In this document: one piece after another, positions 18,141-28,247 of the stretch | Position numbering within the stretch: the stretch's first letter is position 1 | How the letters are laid out: every line of letters starts with the position of its first letter | Assembly (NCBI RefSeq): GCF_003143975.1 | Contig: NZ_QFVR01000004.1 | Coordinates: 62,001 to 126,000, forward strand | DNA from: Kurthia sibirica | GTDB lineage: Bacteria > Bacillota > Bacilli > Bacillales_A > Planococcaceae | Direction of reading: 5' to 3' | Length of the DNA stretch: 64,000 bases | Made by a program: the position numbers and the translations under genes | The notes under the pieces: generated by a model | What the model was told of the DNA's origin: nothing | The model's input: the letters and a program-made list of their open reading frames with translations, nothing else | Database searches by the model: none

Positions 18141-20549
18141 TTATCGTAATTCAGCATTTACTGTTTCAGTTAAAGCAGCAAGTACTTTTTCATGTACTTC
18201 TACCACTTCAACATCCGTTAATGTTTTTTCTGCATCAAAATATTTCAACGTAAAGGCCAATGATTTTTTATCATCTGGCATATTACTACCTTCATATAAA
18301 TCAAAAACTTGTACTGACTTCAATAATTTCCCACCAGCATTTTTAATAACCGTTTCAATTGTCCCTGCTTCAATTGTACGATCTACTACTAACGCAATAT
18401 CACGTGACATAGATGGGAAGCGTGGTACTGGTGTGTAAATAAGTGCATCAAGTGGCACTGCTGTAATTGTGGCAAAATTGATTTCGGCTACATACGTATC
18501 TTTTAAACCCAATTCTTTTTGTTCTTTTGGGTGTAATTGACCGAAGAAACCAACTCGTTTTCCATCCAATAAGATGCTTGCTGTACGTCCTGGATGTAGC
18601 CCATCAACTACTGCTGCTTCATACGAAATATGTTCACTAAGTGCTAATTTTTCTAATAAGCTCTCAATTACACCTTTTAATACATAAAAATCGACTGATT
18701 TTTGTTCACCCTGCCATGCATGATCCACCCATTTCCCTGTCATGACAAGCGATAAATGCTCCTCTTGGTGTGGTAATCCATCTTCTTCAAGACCTAAAAA
18801 CACAGAACCAATCTCATACATGGCTACAGATGGTGCTTGGCGTGAAACATTATACACTGTAGAATCGATTAGATGTGGCAATAAGCTTTGGCGTAACGTG
18901 CTATGATCTTCACTCATTGGCATAAGTAGACGAGTCGTATCAGCTGTTTCTAACGCATATTTTTGTGCTAACTCTTGTGAAGTTAAAGAATACGTTAAAG
19001 CTTGATATAAACCACTACCTTCAAGATGATGACGCGTTAGACGACGTTTTGCTTGATAAGGTGTTAGACCCCCAGCTGTTGTTTCTCCCATTGGTACCGT
19101 TTTAGGTATTTCATCATAACCATAAATACGCGCAATTTCTTCCACGATATCTTCTTCGATTTTAATATCTTGGCGACGTGTTGGTGCATCAATGATCAAT
19201 AGACCATTCGCTGTTTCAACATGGAAGCGAAGGCGATTTAAAATAGTAACCATTTCGTTTAATGAAATTTTCATCCCGAGACGAGCATTGATAAAATCTG
19301 GGGATACGGCGATACGAGCAGGTTTTTTATCTAGCTCATCGAATAATACCGTCCCTTCCAATACTTCACCACCGGCAAGTTCTGCCATCATTTGAGCCGC
19401 ACGTTCTGCTGCTGGTAAAATACGGTTTGGATCAATTCCTTTTTCAAAGCGCGCACTTGCATCACTGCGTAAACCTAAATCCTTCGATGTATAACGAACT
19501 GATAACCCATCAAAATAAGCCGATTCAATTACGACAGTTGTCGTGTCAGCAGTCACTTCCGAATCAAGACCACCCATTACACCAGCAACAGCTACTGGCA
19601 CTTTACCGTTTGTAATTACAAGATTTGTTGCTTTTAAAGAGCGCTCTTTTTGATCTAGAGTCGTTATTTTCTCCCCTTCATGTGCAAGGCGTACAACAAT
19701 TTCTCCCGTACCAAGTGCATCGTAATCAAACGCATGTAAGGGTTGGCCATACTCCATTAAAATATAGTTGGTAATATCGACGATGTTGTTATGTGGACGA
19801 ACACCAACTGCCATTAATGCTTGCTGTAACCACAGTGGTGACTCACCCACTTTGACATTTTGTACAACTTTTGCTGCATACATCGGATTTTGTTGCGGTG
19901 CTTCAACGGATAATGTTAAAACATCTGCTGCTTTTTTCGCTATAGTAGGTGCAACCGCTTTTGGCAAGGTAATATCACGCTCTAAAATCGCTGCAACTTC
20001 ATATGCCACACCTAACATGCTCATGGCATCTGAACGGTTTGGCGTAAGACCTAGTTCTAGTACGATATCATCAAGACCCAATACTTCAACTGGATCTGCA
20101 CCAACTGGTGTTTCAGCTGGTAGTATATAAATACCGTCAGCATAGGCTTTTGGTACAAGCTTACCTTCAATACCTAGTTCTTGTAATGAGCAAATCATAC
20201 CATGAGAAACTTCACCACGTAATTTTGCTTTTTTAATTTTCCCACCTGGTAAATGAGCCCCTGGACGTGCCACAATTACTTTTTGACCAACGGCAACATT
20301 TGGCGCGCCGCAGACAATTTGGGATAATTCTTCTTCTCCAAAATCAACTTGACAAATATTTAATTTATCAGCTTCTGGGTGTTTTGTTTTTTCTTTAATT
20401 TCACCGACCATTAATTTTTTAAGACCAGCTGATAAGTAGTCAATACCTTCAACCTCGATACCTGAACGAGTAATTTTTTCTGCTAAATCCTGTGGCTCGA
20501 TGCCTGAAATATCAACATATTTAGACAACCATTTTAACGAAACATACAT
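18141..20549 (-). CDS. pheT: Phenylalanine--tRNA ligase beta subunit
   Basis: This 802-residue subunit of the alpha2-beta2 PheRS charges tRNA-Phe. Domains in order are an EMAP-type tRNA-binding domain (about 40-150, with KHPEADKLNICQVDFG), B3/B4 editing (about 205-380), B5 (about 405-475), the catalytic-like core (about 490-680) and a C-terminal ferredoxin-fold anticodon-binding domain (PRFPSMSRDIALVVD). The start has AGGAGG and lies 12 bases after pheS, so the two are co-transcribed under the T-box at 21650-21930. Full length for the family. Confidence 0.97.
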   Translation of the reverse strand: MYVSLKWLSKYVDISGIEPQDLAEKITRSGIEVEGIDYLSAGLKKLMVGEIKEKTKHPEADKLNICQVDFGEEELSQIVCGAPNVAVGQKVIVARPGAHLPGGKIKKAKLRGEVSHGMICSLQELGIEGKLVPKAYADGIYILPAETPVGADPVEVLGLDDIVLELGLTPNRSDAMSMLGVAYEVAAILERDITLPKAVAPTIAKKAADVLTLSVEAPQQNPMYAAKVVQNVKVGESPLWLQQALMAVGVRPHNNIVDITNYILMEYGQPLHAFDYDALGTGEIVVRLAHEGEKITTLDQKERSLKATNLVITNGKVPVAVAGVMGGLDSEVTADTTTVVIESAYFDGLSVRYTSKDLGLRSDASARFEKGIDPNRILPAAERAAQMMAELAGGEVLEGTVLFDELDKKPARIAVSPDFINARLGMKISLNEMVTILNRLRFHVETANGLLIIDAPTRRQDIKIEEDIVEEIARIYGYDEIPKTVPMGETTAGGLTPYQAKRRLTRHHLEGSGLYQALTYSLTSQELAQKYALETADTTRLLMPMSEDHSTLRQSLLPHLIDSTVYNVSRQAPSVAMYEIGSVFLGLEEDGLPHQEEHLSLVMTGKWVDHAWQGEQKSVDFYVLKGVIESLLEKLALSEHISYEAAVVDGLHPGRTASILLDGKRVGFFGQLHPKEQKELGLKDTYVAEINFATITAVPLDALIYTPVPRFPSMSRDIALVVDRTIEAGTIETVIKNAGGKLLKSVQVFDLYEGSNMPDDKKSLAFTLKYFDAEKTLTDVEVVEVHEKVLAALTETVNAELR

Positions 20550-20561
20550 ATTGAGTTCCTC

Positions 20562-21605
20562 CTAATCTTCTGCTCTATTAAATTGTTCCAAGAAACGAAT
20601 ATCATTAGTGTAGAAATGACGAATATCTTCTACGCCGAATTTCAGCATTGCGATACGTTCTGCACCCATACCAAATGCGAAGCCTGACACTTTTTTCGGA
20701 TCATAGCCAGCCATTTCTAACACATTTGGGTGAACCATACCGGCACCTAAAATTTCAATCCAACCTGTTTTTTTACAAACATTACAGCCAGATCCGCCGC
20801 ATTTGAAACATGAGATATCCATTTCTACTGATGGTTCAGTGAATGGGAAGTAACTTGGACGCAAACGAATCTCGCGTTCGTCACCAAACATTTTCTTCGC
20901 AAAAAGATCCAATGTTCCTTTTAAATCACTCATACGAATATTTTCACCCACGACTAAACCTTCAATTTGATTGAATTGATGGGAGTGTGTGGCATCATCG
21001 CTATCACGGCGGAATACTTTACCTGGACAGATAATTTTGATTGCTTCCCCTTTTTTTGCTTCCATCGTACGTGCTTGCACGGGAGAAGTATGCGTACGTA
21101 ACAGCGTTTCTTCTGAAATATAAAAAGTATCTTGCATATCGCGCGCTGGGTGACCTTTTGGTAAATTCAACGCTTCAAAGTTATAGTAATCTTTTTCAAC
21201 TTCAGGACCTTCTTCAATTTGATAGCCCATACCGATGAATAGATCTTCTACTTCTTCAATTACACGTGTTAATGGATGTGCATTTCCTACTTTAACTGGA
21301 CGTCCTGGAAGCGTGATATCAATCGTTTCTTTCGCCAATTGTTCTTCAACTGCCTGTTCTTCTAAAGTGACCATACGTGCTTCTAAAACACCTTGTACTT
21401 CCGCACGTACTTCATTTACTAATGCACCCATTTTAGGACGTTCTTCGGCAGGTAATTTACCCATTCCTTTTAATAAATCTGTAATCGGGCCTTTTTTCCC
21501 TAGGTAAGCAACGCGTACATCATTCAGTGCTTTGACATTGTCAGCACTTTGAATTTTTGAGAGTACCTGTTCTTTTAGCTCATTTAATTGTTCTACCATT
21601 GCCAT
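20562..21605 (-). CDS. pheS: Phenylalanine--tRNA ligase alpha subunit
   Basis: This 347-residue catalytic subunit of PheRS has an N-terminal coiled coil (about 1-90), class II motif 2 ([19 protein letters not shown]) and motif 3 ([17 protein letters not shown]). Four Cys ([12 protein letters not shown]) form a small zinc-ribbon-like insert seen in Gram-positive PheS. The ATG has AAAGGAGG 9 bases upstream. It is the first gene after the Phe T-box leader and is regulated by uncharged tRNA-Phe. Confidence 0.97.
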   Translation of the reverse strand: MAMVEQLNELKEQVLSKIQSADNVKALNDVRVAYLGKKGPITDLLKGMGKLPAEERPKMGALVNEVRAEVQGVLEARMVTLEEQAVEEQLAKETIDITLPGRPVKVGNAHPLTRVIEEVEDLFIGMGYQIEEGPEVEKDYYNFEALNLPKGHPARDMQDTFYISEETLLRTHTSPVQARTMEAKKGEAIKIICPGKVFRRDSDDATHSHQFNQIEGLVVGENIRMSDLKGTLDLFAKKMFGDEREIRLRPSYFPFTEPSVEMDISCFKCGGSGCNVCKKTGWIEILGAGMVHPNVLEMAGYDPKKVSGFAFGMGAERIAMLKFGVEDIRHFYTNDIRFLEQFNRAED

Positions 21606-21649
21606 AACTCTATTCCTCCTTTAACAATTGTTTAGGTATATCTAAACAT

Positions 21650-21930
21650 AAAAAAACCCCGCCCCAAAAAAGGGACGAGGATTAGTCGCGATACCACCCT
21701 AGTTATTGCTTATACCATTACGCATAAACAATCACTCGATTGAATTAACGGCTCAAATACCGGCAAACCTTTACAGCCTATTTGCTGGTCCCGGTTGCTG
21801 CTCATGGGGTGAACTTCTATCGTAAGTGGATGTTAGTAGCTTTCAGTCTATGGCATACTATCCCTTGGTCATCTTTACAATATACTTTTCCCGATCAACG
21901 CATTTTTTTGAAAAATTATATGTCATACAT
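21650..21930 (-). ncRNA. T-box leader of pheST
   Basis: On the minus strand, the T-box sequence AGGGTGGTATCGCG (21687-21700) is followed by a terminator (CCTCGTCCC with GGGGCGGGG, then a run of T's, 21650-21680). The alternative antiterminator uses the T-box bulge. Upstream pairing is consistent with Stem I. A UUC triplet (21811-21813) in GAAGUUCACC fits a phenylalanine specifier codon. Uncharged tRNA-Phe would promote readthrough into pheS. The T-box class is certain; the exact specifier position is inferred. Confidence 0.93.
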
Positions 21931-21934
21931 ATAT

Positions 21935-21963
21935 AGTATAAACAATATGAAGCAATACTTCAA
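21935..21963 (-). promoter_or_regulatory. SigmaA promoter of the pheST T-box transcript
   Basis: On the minus strand TTGAAG (21958-21963) and TATACT (21935-21940) are separated by 17 bases. It sits just after the upstream methyltransferase stop codon, at the right distance for the T-box leader. Confidence 0.65.
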
Positions 21964-21966
21964 GAG

Positions 21967-22728
21967 TTACTCAGCTGTTGCAAAGTGATACATTACAATG
22001 CCTGCAGCGACAGCAACATTTAGCGACTCCGAACGCCCTAAAATTGGAATGATGACGTTTTGTGTCGTTTGCTGAAGTATTTCTGGTGAAATACCATTTC
22101 CTTCATTGCCCATAATAATAGCGAATTGCTTTGTTTTTTCCACTTTATGAAATTCAACAGAGCTGGCGTCTAGTGCTGTACCATAAACCGCGATATTTCG
22201 TTCTTTTAATATCGGAATCCACTGCATTAAATCTGCTTTAATAACTGGTAAATGAAAAATAGACCCCTGTGTAGAACGAATGGTCTTCGGATTAAATACA
22301 TCTGCCGAACCTTTACCTATAATAACAGCATCTAACCCTGCCGCATCTGCAGTACGAATCATCGTACCAAGATTGCCTGGATCCTGTACCGAGTCGATTA
22401 AGAGAAATTTTCCCCACGAGTCATTCACTTCGGTAATCGGTTGCTTACATTGTGCAAAAATCCCCTGTGTATGCTCTGTTTCAGCCAGTTCTGCTGCGAT
22501 TGCAGCTGTTACTTCAATCATATAAATAGTATCGATATTCCAAGAAGAAGGTATTTCTACATTTTCACGAACGATTAAGTTAATAACTTCTGTGCCATTG
22601 AGAGCTTCTTCTACTAGATGAAAGCCCTCCACTAAAAATTCACCTGTTTTATCTCGTTCTTTGCGTGTTGTCGCAAGTTTTTTCCAATATTTCACGAGTG
22701 AATTACTTGATGATTCTATACGTTTCAT
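21967..22728 (-). CDS. ysgA: TrmH/SpoU-family RNA 2'-O-methyltransferase
   Basis: This 253-residue protein has an N-terminal substrate-binding domain (SSSNSLVKYWKKLATTRKER) and a SPOUT domain with the three family motifs: LIDSVQDPGNLGTMIRTADA, IIMGNEGNGIS and IPILGRSESLNVAVAAGIV. It should use SAM to methylate rRNA or tRNA; the target is not predictable. In B. subtilis its counterpart ysgA lies upstream of pheS, as here. The ribosome site AAAGGCGG is 7-8 bases from the ATG. Confidence 0.92.
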   Translation of the reverse strand: MKRIESSSNSLVKYWKKLATTRKERDKTGEFLVEGFHLVEEALNGTEVINLIVRENVEIPSSWNIDTIYMIEVTAAIAAELAETEHTQGIFAQCKQPITEVNDSWGKFLLIDSVQDPGNLGTMIRTADAAGLDAVIIGKGSADVFNPKTIRSTQGSIFHLPVIKADLMQWIPILKERNIAVYGTALDASSVEFHKVEKTKQFAIIMGNEGNGISPEILQQTTQNVIIPILGRSESLNVAVAAGIVMYHFATAE

Positions 22729-22742
22729 GCTGTTACCGCCTT

Positions 22743-23720
22743 TTACATCGTAATTACGATTTTTCCAAACTGCTGATTTTTCCGAAGTCGCTCCATTGCT
22801 TGCTGCGCTTGTTCTATTGGGTACACACGGTCAATGACCGGCTTCATTTTATGTGTAGTGATATGTGCTAAACATGCTCTAAACTCTACTCTACACCCTA
22901 AAGTTGTACCGTATAATGTGTATTGACCATAAAAAAAGTCGCGTAAATTGAAACTTGTCACATCTGCAGTTGTTGCACCGAATGTAACTAGTTTACCACC
23001 CTTTTTCAAAACAGCCAATGACCGATTAAAAGTTGCTGCTCCAACACTATCAATTACTGTATCAATGACTTCATCTTGCAATCGTAGCGACCAATCATCC
23101 GCCGTATTGATCGCTAAATCAGCGCCAAGTTCTTTTGCTGCAGCTAATTTATCAGCTGAGCGAGATGTGACGATCACACGCGCACCTAAGTTTTTAGCAA
23201 ATTGGATGATGAAAGTAGCTACACCACTACTTGCACCAGGTATAAACAGTGTTTCACCTGCTTGAATAGCTGCTTTTGTCACAAGTGCTCGATACCCGGT
23301 CAAAGGTGCGATACCTAAGGTAGCTGCTTCTTCAAAGGTTAAATATGCCGGTTTGGGCTCTATTTGCTCTACAGAAATCGCAATTTTCTCAGCAAAAGTA
23401 CCATCATCTGGTAAGCTTACTATATCAAAATCAGCTGGGGGAACTACTGATTGCTCATACCATCGCAAAGATGGATTAATAATCACTTCATCTCCTATTT
23501 TAAAATTCTTCACACCTTCTCCAAGCGCCTCGATTATACCTGCTCCATCAGAACCAAGTATGACAGCTGACGCTTTGTCGCCTAAACGCTTTGGTGTATA
23601 CAAATCTCTTCTATTTAAACTTGCTGCTTTCAACTTCACAACAACCTGTCCTGCTGTTGCACTTGGTTCTGGTCTGTCAGCAATTTTTAATTGTCCATTT
23701 TCAAAAAATACTGCTTTCAT
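22743..23720 (-). CDS. Zinc-independent medium-chain dehydrogenase/quinone oxidoreductase
   Basis: This 325-residue MDR-superfamily protein has a GroES-like N-terminal domain (KLKAASLNRRDLYTPK) and a Rossmann NAD(P) domain (FIPGASSGVATFIIQFAK, about residue 155). The structural-zinc Cys lobe and catalytic Cys of alcohol dehydrogenases are missing, which points to the quinone oxidoreductase/YogA-like branch that uses NADPH. The substrate is unknown. It ends 14 bases before the RNA methyltransferase start and may be co-transcribed with it. The start has an AAGGAAG site. Confidence 0.85.
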   Translation of the reverse strand: MKAVFFENGQLKIADRPEPSATAGQVVVKLKAASLNRRDLYTPKRLGDKASAVILGSDGAGIIEALGEGVKNFKIGDEVIINPSLRWYEQSVVPPADFDIVSLPDDGTFAEKIAISVEQIEPKPAYLTFEEAATLGIAPLTGYRALVTKAAIQAGETLFIPGASSGVATFIIQFAKNLGARVIVTSRSADKLAAAKELGADLAINTADDWSLRLQDEVIDTVIDSVGAATFNRSLAVLKKGGKLVTFGATTADVTSFNLRDFFYGQYTLYGTTLGCRVEFRACLAHITTHKMKPVIDRVYPIEQAQQAMERLRKNQQFGKIVITM

Positions 23721-24109
23721 AGCCTGTCACTTCCTTCATTATTTAATTGATTGTAGCATATTATTTCATTATTCAAATAAATCAAGTGTTTTTCATGATG
23801 CAAGACACGCTGATATTAAAAAACCGAGTGCATCATTTTATGGATTCTTCTTATAAATTAAAAAAGCAACCTCAGAGAAAGCCTCATAAGATTGCGATCA
23901 TATATTTTTGAAAGTGACATTTCAGTTACTAACACCAGGAATTCTATACAATTATGAGTCCACACTACCAGCTCAAAAAGTGTATTCAATCCACTTGCTT
24001 AATCGTAAGAAGAGGCTAGGATATAAGTATAAAAACACCGCTATACCTGAGCAATAAAAAAGGTAGATGACGTGTTTTGTTCCAACCTCTACTATTTATA
24101 AACGTTACC
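23721..24109. other. Intergenic region between the oxidoreductase gene and argF
   Basis: No gene is seen in this 389-bp stretch. It must hold the oxidoreductase promoter and the argF terminator. Only weak pairings near 23868-23896 and 24058-24110 are visible; neither has a clear stem plus T-run. Confidence 0.4.
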
Positions 24110-25078
24110 TTAATCTGCTAATACAGATACTAAAACGGCTTTTTGAGCATGTAGACGATTTTCTGCTTGTTGGAAAATATACGAGTTTTCGCCATCAATT
24201 ACAGCAGTAGCTACTTCTTCTTCACGGTGAGCAGGTAAACAATGCAAGAACATATAATCAGGTTTTGCGATAGCTACTAGTTCCTCCGAAATTTGGAATC
24301 CTGCGAAATCCTGTAAACGCTTAGTTGATTCCTCTTCTTGCCCCATAGATGTCCAGACGTCTGTGTAAATAACATCCGCATCTTTTGCCGCTTCAAATGG
24401 ATTATTTGTAAAAGTAACTGTACTTCCATTTGTCGCTGCAATTTCAGCAGCTTTTTTCATAACATCTCCTGATGGTTCATAGTCTTGTGGCGTTGCAACA
24501 ACAACATCCATTCCGACATGTGCCGCTGCTATGACTAAAGAGTGTGCGACATTATTACCATCACCAATATAAGCTAATTTTAGCCCTTTAAAATCTTTTT
24601 TCACCTCAGCAATTGTTTCTAAATCCGCTAATGCTTGACAAGGATGGGCAAGATCAGTTAAACCGTTGATTACTGGAATAGACGCATGGGCAGCCAACTC
24701 TTTCACCATTGCGTGCGAATTTGCGCGAATCATAATACCATCGACGTAGCCAGACATGACATGAGCGGTATCATGAACAGATTCACCGCGACCAATTTGT
24801 AAGTCACGTGCATTCATGAACATTCCTTCACCACCAAGTTGATGCATTCCTACTTCAAAAGAAATTCGTGTACGTGTCGAATTTTTTTCAAAAATCATCG
24901 CTAATGTTTTCCCTTCAAGTAATTTTGGACATTTCCCTGCTTTCGTAATTGTTTTTAATTGAATTGCTAGTTCCACTAATTGTTGAACTTCTTTACTTGT
25001 ATAATGTGATAATGATAATAAATCCTTCCCTTTTAAGCTATCGACAATTTTAAGTTGTACCTCTTCTAATAATTTCAT
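24110..25078 (-). CDS. argF: Ornithine carbamoyltransferase
   Basis: This 322-residue enzyme makes citrulline from ornithine and carbamoyl phosphate. The carbamoyl-phosphate motif STRTRISFE (near residue 67), the HPCQALADL loop (near 145) and the ornithine motif HCLPAHR (near 283) are all intact. It is a lone gene with an ARG box and a consensus promoter, which fits the biosynthetic (argF) rather than the catabolic (arcB) enzyme; no arc genes are near. The ribosome site AAAGGAATG lies upstream of the ATG. Confidence 0.93.
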   Translation of the reverse strand: MKLLEEVQLKIVDSLKGKDLLSLSHYTSKEVQQLVELAIQLKTITKAGKCPKLLEGKTLAMIFEKNSTRTRISFEVGMHQLGGEGMFMNARDLQIGRGESVHDTAHVMSGYVDGIMIRANSHAMVKELAAHASIPVINGLTDLAHPCQALADLETIAEVKKDFKGLKLAYIGDGNNVAHSLVIAAAHVGMDVVVATPQDYEPSGDVMKKAAEIAATNGSTVTFTNNPFEAAKDADVIYTDVWTSMGQEEESTKRLQDFAGFQISEELVAIAKPDYMFLHCLPAHREEEVATAVIDGENSYIFQQAENRLHAQKAVLVSVLAD

Positions 25079-25112
25079 TTATATCATTCCTTTTCGATTA
25101 TCTAATAACTTC

Positions 25113-25141
25113 ATTATAATATTGTATATTTATTCTGTCAA
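25113..25141 (-). promoter_or_regulatory. Consensus sigmaA promoter of argF
   Basis: On the minus strand TTGACA (25136-25141) and TATAAT (25113-25118) are perfect consensus hexamers separated by 17 bases, 35 bases upstream of the argF ATG. Confidence 0.9.
25121..25138 (-). promoter_or_regulatory. ARG box (AhrC/ArgR operator) in the argF promoter
   Basis: ACAGAATAAATATACAAT (minus strand) matches most positions of the Bacillus ARG box CATGAATAAAAATKCAAK. It fills the spacer of the promoter, so arginine-bound AhrC/ArgR would block RNA polymerase directly. Confidence 0.65.
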
Positions 25142-25238
25142 ATGTATTTTTATGTTTTTAAATATGATTAAAAACCAATTATATATGCACCACTAAATAT
25201 TTCTATTCATTTAATATAAATTTTAGATAATTCAAAAA

Positions 25239-25271
25239 CAGCCTATTCGTGAAATACTTACGAATAGGCTG
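25239..25271 (-). terminator. Terminator of the large WxL-protein gene
   Basis: A perfect 12-bp stem (CAGCCTATTCGT with ACGAATAGGCTG) is followed by TTTTT on the minus strand. Confidence 0.92.
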
Positions 25272-25280
25272 CTACTTATT

Positions 25281-28247
25281 TTATTGATTTCCTGGTACAT
25301 CCTCTAATGACCAACGTACTTCTGTAGAATAATCTCCTGCTTCAGAATTTGCAGTCATTTCTAAATTCAACCCTTTTTTATCATCAATCCATTTTTCAGA
25401 AATATTAAATGAACCTTTCTCTGCTACATCTTTTTCATATACTGTATACGCATCAGTAGTAGACAACGTAGCCTCATTGTAATATACCGCGTCTTTGATT
25501 ACTTTATTTGTTGTATCATTTGTTAGCTCTTGATCAAGCATTGCCGTAACTCTCCATGATTGACCTGTTGTTCTTGTATCTTCAATTACTAAATCTTTAT
25601 CTTTATCTGCAATATAATATTTTTGATTTGTTAATGATATGAGCTGCTCACCAAATGAAATATCTTTTGGTGCCGATGATATTTTCAACTCACCTGTATA
25701 AAGTTGCACATTAAATTTCACACTATTTGATTTTGCGTCGTCGCCATCAATTGCATAATAGGAAATTGTGTGTGGTTTTTCATCTGCTAAGAGTTTTGTC
25801 ATCTCCGCTTTTGTAAATTCTTTTGACCATTTTATTTTATCATTACTTTCATCAAAAGTTTTTACTTTTGTCGGTGCTTCATCATCCACTTGCGCATATA
25901 CTGTCACTGTTTCACTATCATTATCAAAAACAGTACCTTCTGTCATAAACGAATTTCCTTCTTCAACTGGATCATAGTTATACAGTTCACCATCTTGAAC
26001 AGGTTTCGTTAACTCCATTACAGGCGCAATATTTGGATGTCTCACAACAGTAACTTTCGTTGCAGCTTTAAAAGTAGCATCACGATAAGTCATAGTCGTA
26101 GCTGGGTTACTATTCCCTACTGCATTATTTGTGGCTGGATGATCTGTTAAACCTTCAGCTAACCCTGCATGATCACGTAGGAAAATTTGTAAAACGTCTT
26201 CTTTCTTGATAGAACCTTCTGGAAGTTGGATTTTCCAGTCTCCTTGTGCATCTACTGTCGTATTTGCCTCAGGGAAAGCAACACCATTTTTTGTCATTGT
26301 GACATCACTATTTGCTTCACCAGTACCTTTTATCACTGTTGTATCTGGGTATATTGGTGACGTTTGTACTTTTGCTGGTTCTGGTGGTGTAATATCGATT
26401 ACTTTAAATTCTGCATTTTCTTCTTGTGCTATATCCCCTTTATGTGCCTTACCTGTAACAAATTCATTTCCTTTATTAAATTTATCATTTTTAACTGTTA
26501 CATAGCCATCGTTTTCTGTTGGCGTTTTTGTTGTTACACCATATGTGTCTTCAATTTCTGCAATCGCTTGTCCAGCACCTGCATAAACGGGTACATAATT
26601 TGTATTCCCTTCATCATCTATCCCTATTTCATCCGGAGCATAGCCTAAAATAATGCGACCATAGATTGATTTGTCTGCATCCGTAATCGGTTTGAATGAT
26701 AATTCGGGTATTTGATTTAAACCTGAGATTCTACGCACTTTATTCGTTGGGAAGTATTGTGTAATTCCAGAATTACTTGATGACATTACCCCACCAGCTT
26801 TTTGTGTTAAATAATCGACTTGTGCACCATAATAAATGGATGGTCCAGTCACTGGATCTACTAATCTCCAGATATCAAGATCAGAATTTTTAATAGTGAA
26901 TTCTTCAAAATTAGTGACAGCCACACTACTGTTGGCTGACGTAGTACTAGCACTATAATTTCGCAAGTCAATATTTTCAGGTGAATCAATAATGACGGAT
27001 GTACGTCTCCCATCCGCTGTACTCGCATTAAATAATGGACTATTTGTGGCACCAATCACATATAAATTACTATTTGGTCCTACATAAAACTGTGATTTTT
27101 CAGCAGCATTTTGACCGGAATTGAAATGGATAGGTGAATTACCATTTCTAGTTGATGTTAAATTAATCGTATTATTACCATCCGCTATAAAACTACTATT
27201 ATAGTAATCTGATCTAAATGCATTACCTGGCATTGTGCCATTAAATGTTGCGCCTTCTTCTAAATGCACTTTTTTATAGTATGCAAAAACGACGGGATAA
27301 GCTGTTCCTGTTCCTGGCATTTTAAAATTAGCTTTGGCATTTTTCCCTACGACAAAATCATGTGTTCCAGCACTTGTACTATTCATACCCGATTGTCCAT
27401 ACCAAAAAAATGATCTATTATCACTTGAATCTTGTTTTATAGCTACTACATTCGCATTATCTTCTATTTTCACGCCATCAATTACAGCCATCTCACTTGC
27501 TGTTTTCCAGTGTATATTACCAGCTAAATTTAGTTGCGCACCGGAAACAGATGCAATTCTTGTTTGATTATTTTCATTACTTTTAACATCTGTAAAATTG
27601 ATTGTCCATCCAGAATTTGCGACATTGGCATCTCCAGAAGCTACAACTCCTCTAACTCTACTCGTTGTTGCAGACAACTCTTCAATATTTCGAATATCAA
27701 AAGTTGCTGTTGCACTTTGCGTCACACCAAAATAGCGAGTGCCTAGATTTAATTTATGACCTTGGCCATCAATTGTAAAATCAGTTGTTCTGTTTGTTAT
27801 TAAAGCTGCATTTCCAGTATTAGCCAGATCATTTGCTAAAATAACGCCTTTATTTGTTGGTTCTTTATAGGCCGCTACTAATTCAGCAAATGTTGTAATT
27901 ATTGTCAATTCATCCGCATTTGCTGCTTTTGTCATCTTTGTTGTCTTTTGATTTGTTGCTCTATTTTCCACTTTCTTTTTATCATTTTTATCTGTTTCAA
28001 TATTTATTTTTTCTTTATTATTCACGACTTCATTGTCTTTTGTATTCATTTGCGCTTTTTCATCTGTCTCAATATCTGTTTCCACTTTTTTATCCACAAC
28101 TTCATTGTCCTTCAGATCCATTTGCGCCTTTTCATCTGTTTCAACATTAGTTGTTTCCTCAGCCTTCACAAATTGACTATTTGAAAATGGAATCGAAAGA
28201 TTCATTATTAATAATGTACTCAAAAATAGCATGAACGTCTTTTTCAT
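25281..28247 (-). CDS. Large secreted WxL-domain surface protein
   Basis: This protein has 988 residues from the ATG at 28247 (AGAGGA site 9 bases upstream; earlier in-frame ATGs overlap that site). It has a signal peptide (about 1-30), then a charged segment with two copies of ETDEKAQMxxKDNEVV, and a beta-helix-like adhesin region (about 80-560). An Ig-like domain follows (PIYPDTTVIKGTGEANSDVT, about 620-690), then a PKD/cadherin-like segment, and a C-terminal WxL domain with SFGEQLISLTNQKYYI, SWRV and a final VRWSL. WxL domains bind peptidoglycan non-covalently. It is a single gene, away from the csc cluster at 38-42 kb, whose DUF916 protein could still be its partner. The function is probably adhesion; the ligand is unknown. 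Confidence 0.85.
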   Translation of the reverse strand: MKKTFMLFLSTLLIMNLSIPFSNSQFVKAEETTNVETDEKAQMDLKDNEVVDKKVETDIETDEKAQMNTKDNEVVNNKEKINIETDKNDKKKVENRATNQKTTKMTKAANADELTIITTFAELVAAYKEPTNKGVILANDLANTGNAALITNRTTDFTIDGQGHKLNLGTRYFGVTQSATATFDIRNIEELSATTSRVRGVVASGDANVANSGWTINFTDVKSNENNQTRIASVSGAQLNLAGNIHWKTASEMAVIDGVKIEDNANVVAIKQDSSDNRSFFWYGQSGMNSTSAGTHDFVVGKNAKANFKMPGTGTAYPVVFAYYKKVHLEEGATFNGTMPGNAFRSDYYNSSFIADGNNTINLTSTRNGNSPIHFNSGQNAAEKSQFYVGPNSNLYVIGATNSPLFNASTADGRRTSVIIDSPENIDLRNYSASTTSANSSVAVTNFEEFTIKNSDLDIWRLVDPVTGPSIYYGAQVDYLTQKAGGVMSSSNSGITQYFPTNKVRRISGLNQIPELSFKPITDADKSIYGRIILGYAPDEIGIDDEGNTNYVPVYAGAGQAIAEIEDTYGVTTKTPTENDGYVTVKNDKFNKGNEFVTGKAHKGDIAQEENAEFKVIDITPPEPAKVQTSPIYPDTTVIKGTGEANSDVTMTKNGVAFPEANTTVDAQGDWKIQLPEGSIKKEDVLQIFLRDHAGLAEGLTDHPATNNAVGNSNPATTMTYRDATFKAATKVTVVRHPNIAPVMELTKPVQDGELYNYDPVEEGNSFMTEGTVFDNDSETVTVYAQVDDEAPTKVKTFDESNDKIKWSKEFTKAEMTKLLADEKPHTISYYAIDGDDAKSNSVKFNVQLYTGELKISSAPKDISFGEQLISLTNQKYYIADKDKDLVIEDTRTTGQSWRVTAMLDQELTNDTTNKVIKDAVYYNEATLSTTDAYTVYEKDVAEKGSFNISEKWIDDKKGLNLEMTANSEAGDYSTEVRWSLEDVPGNQ

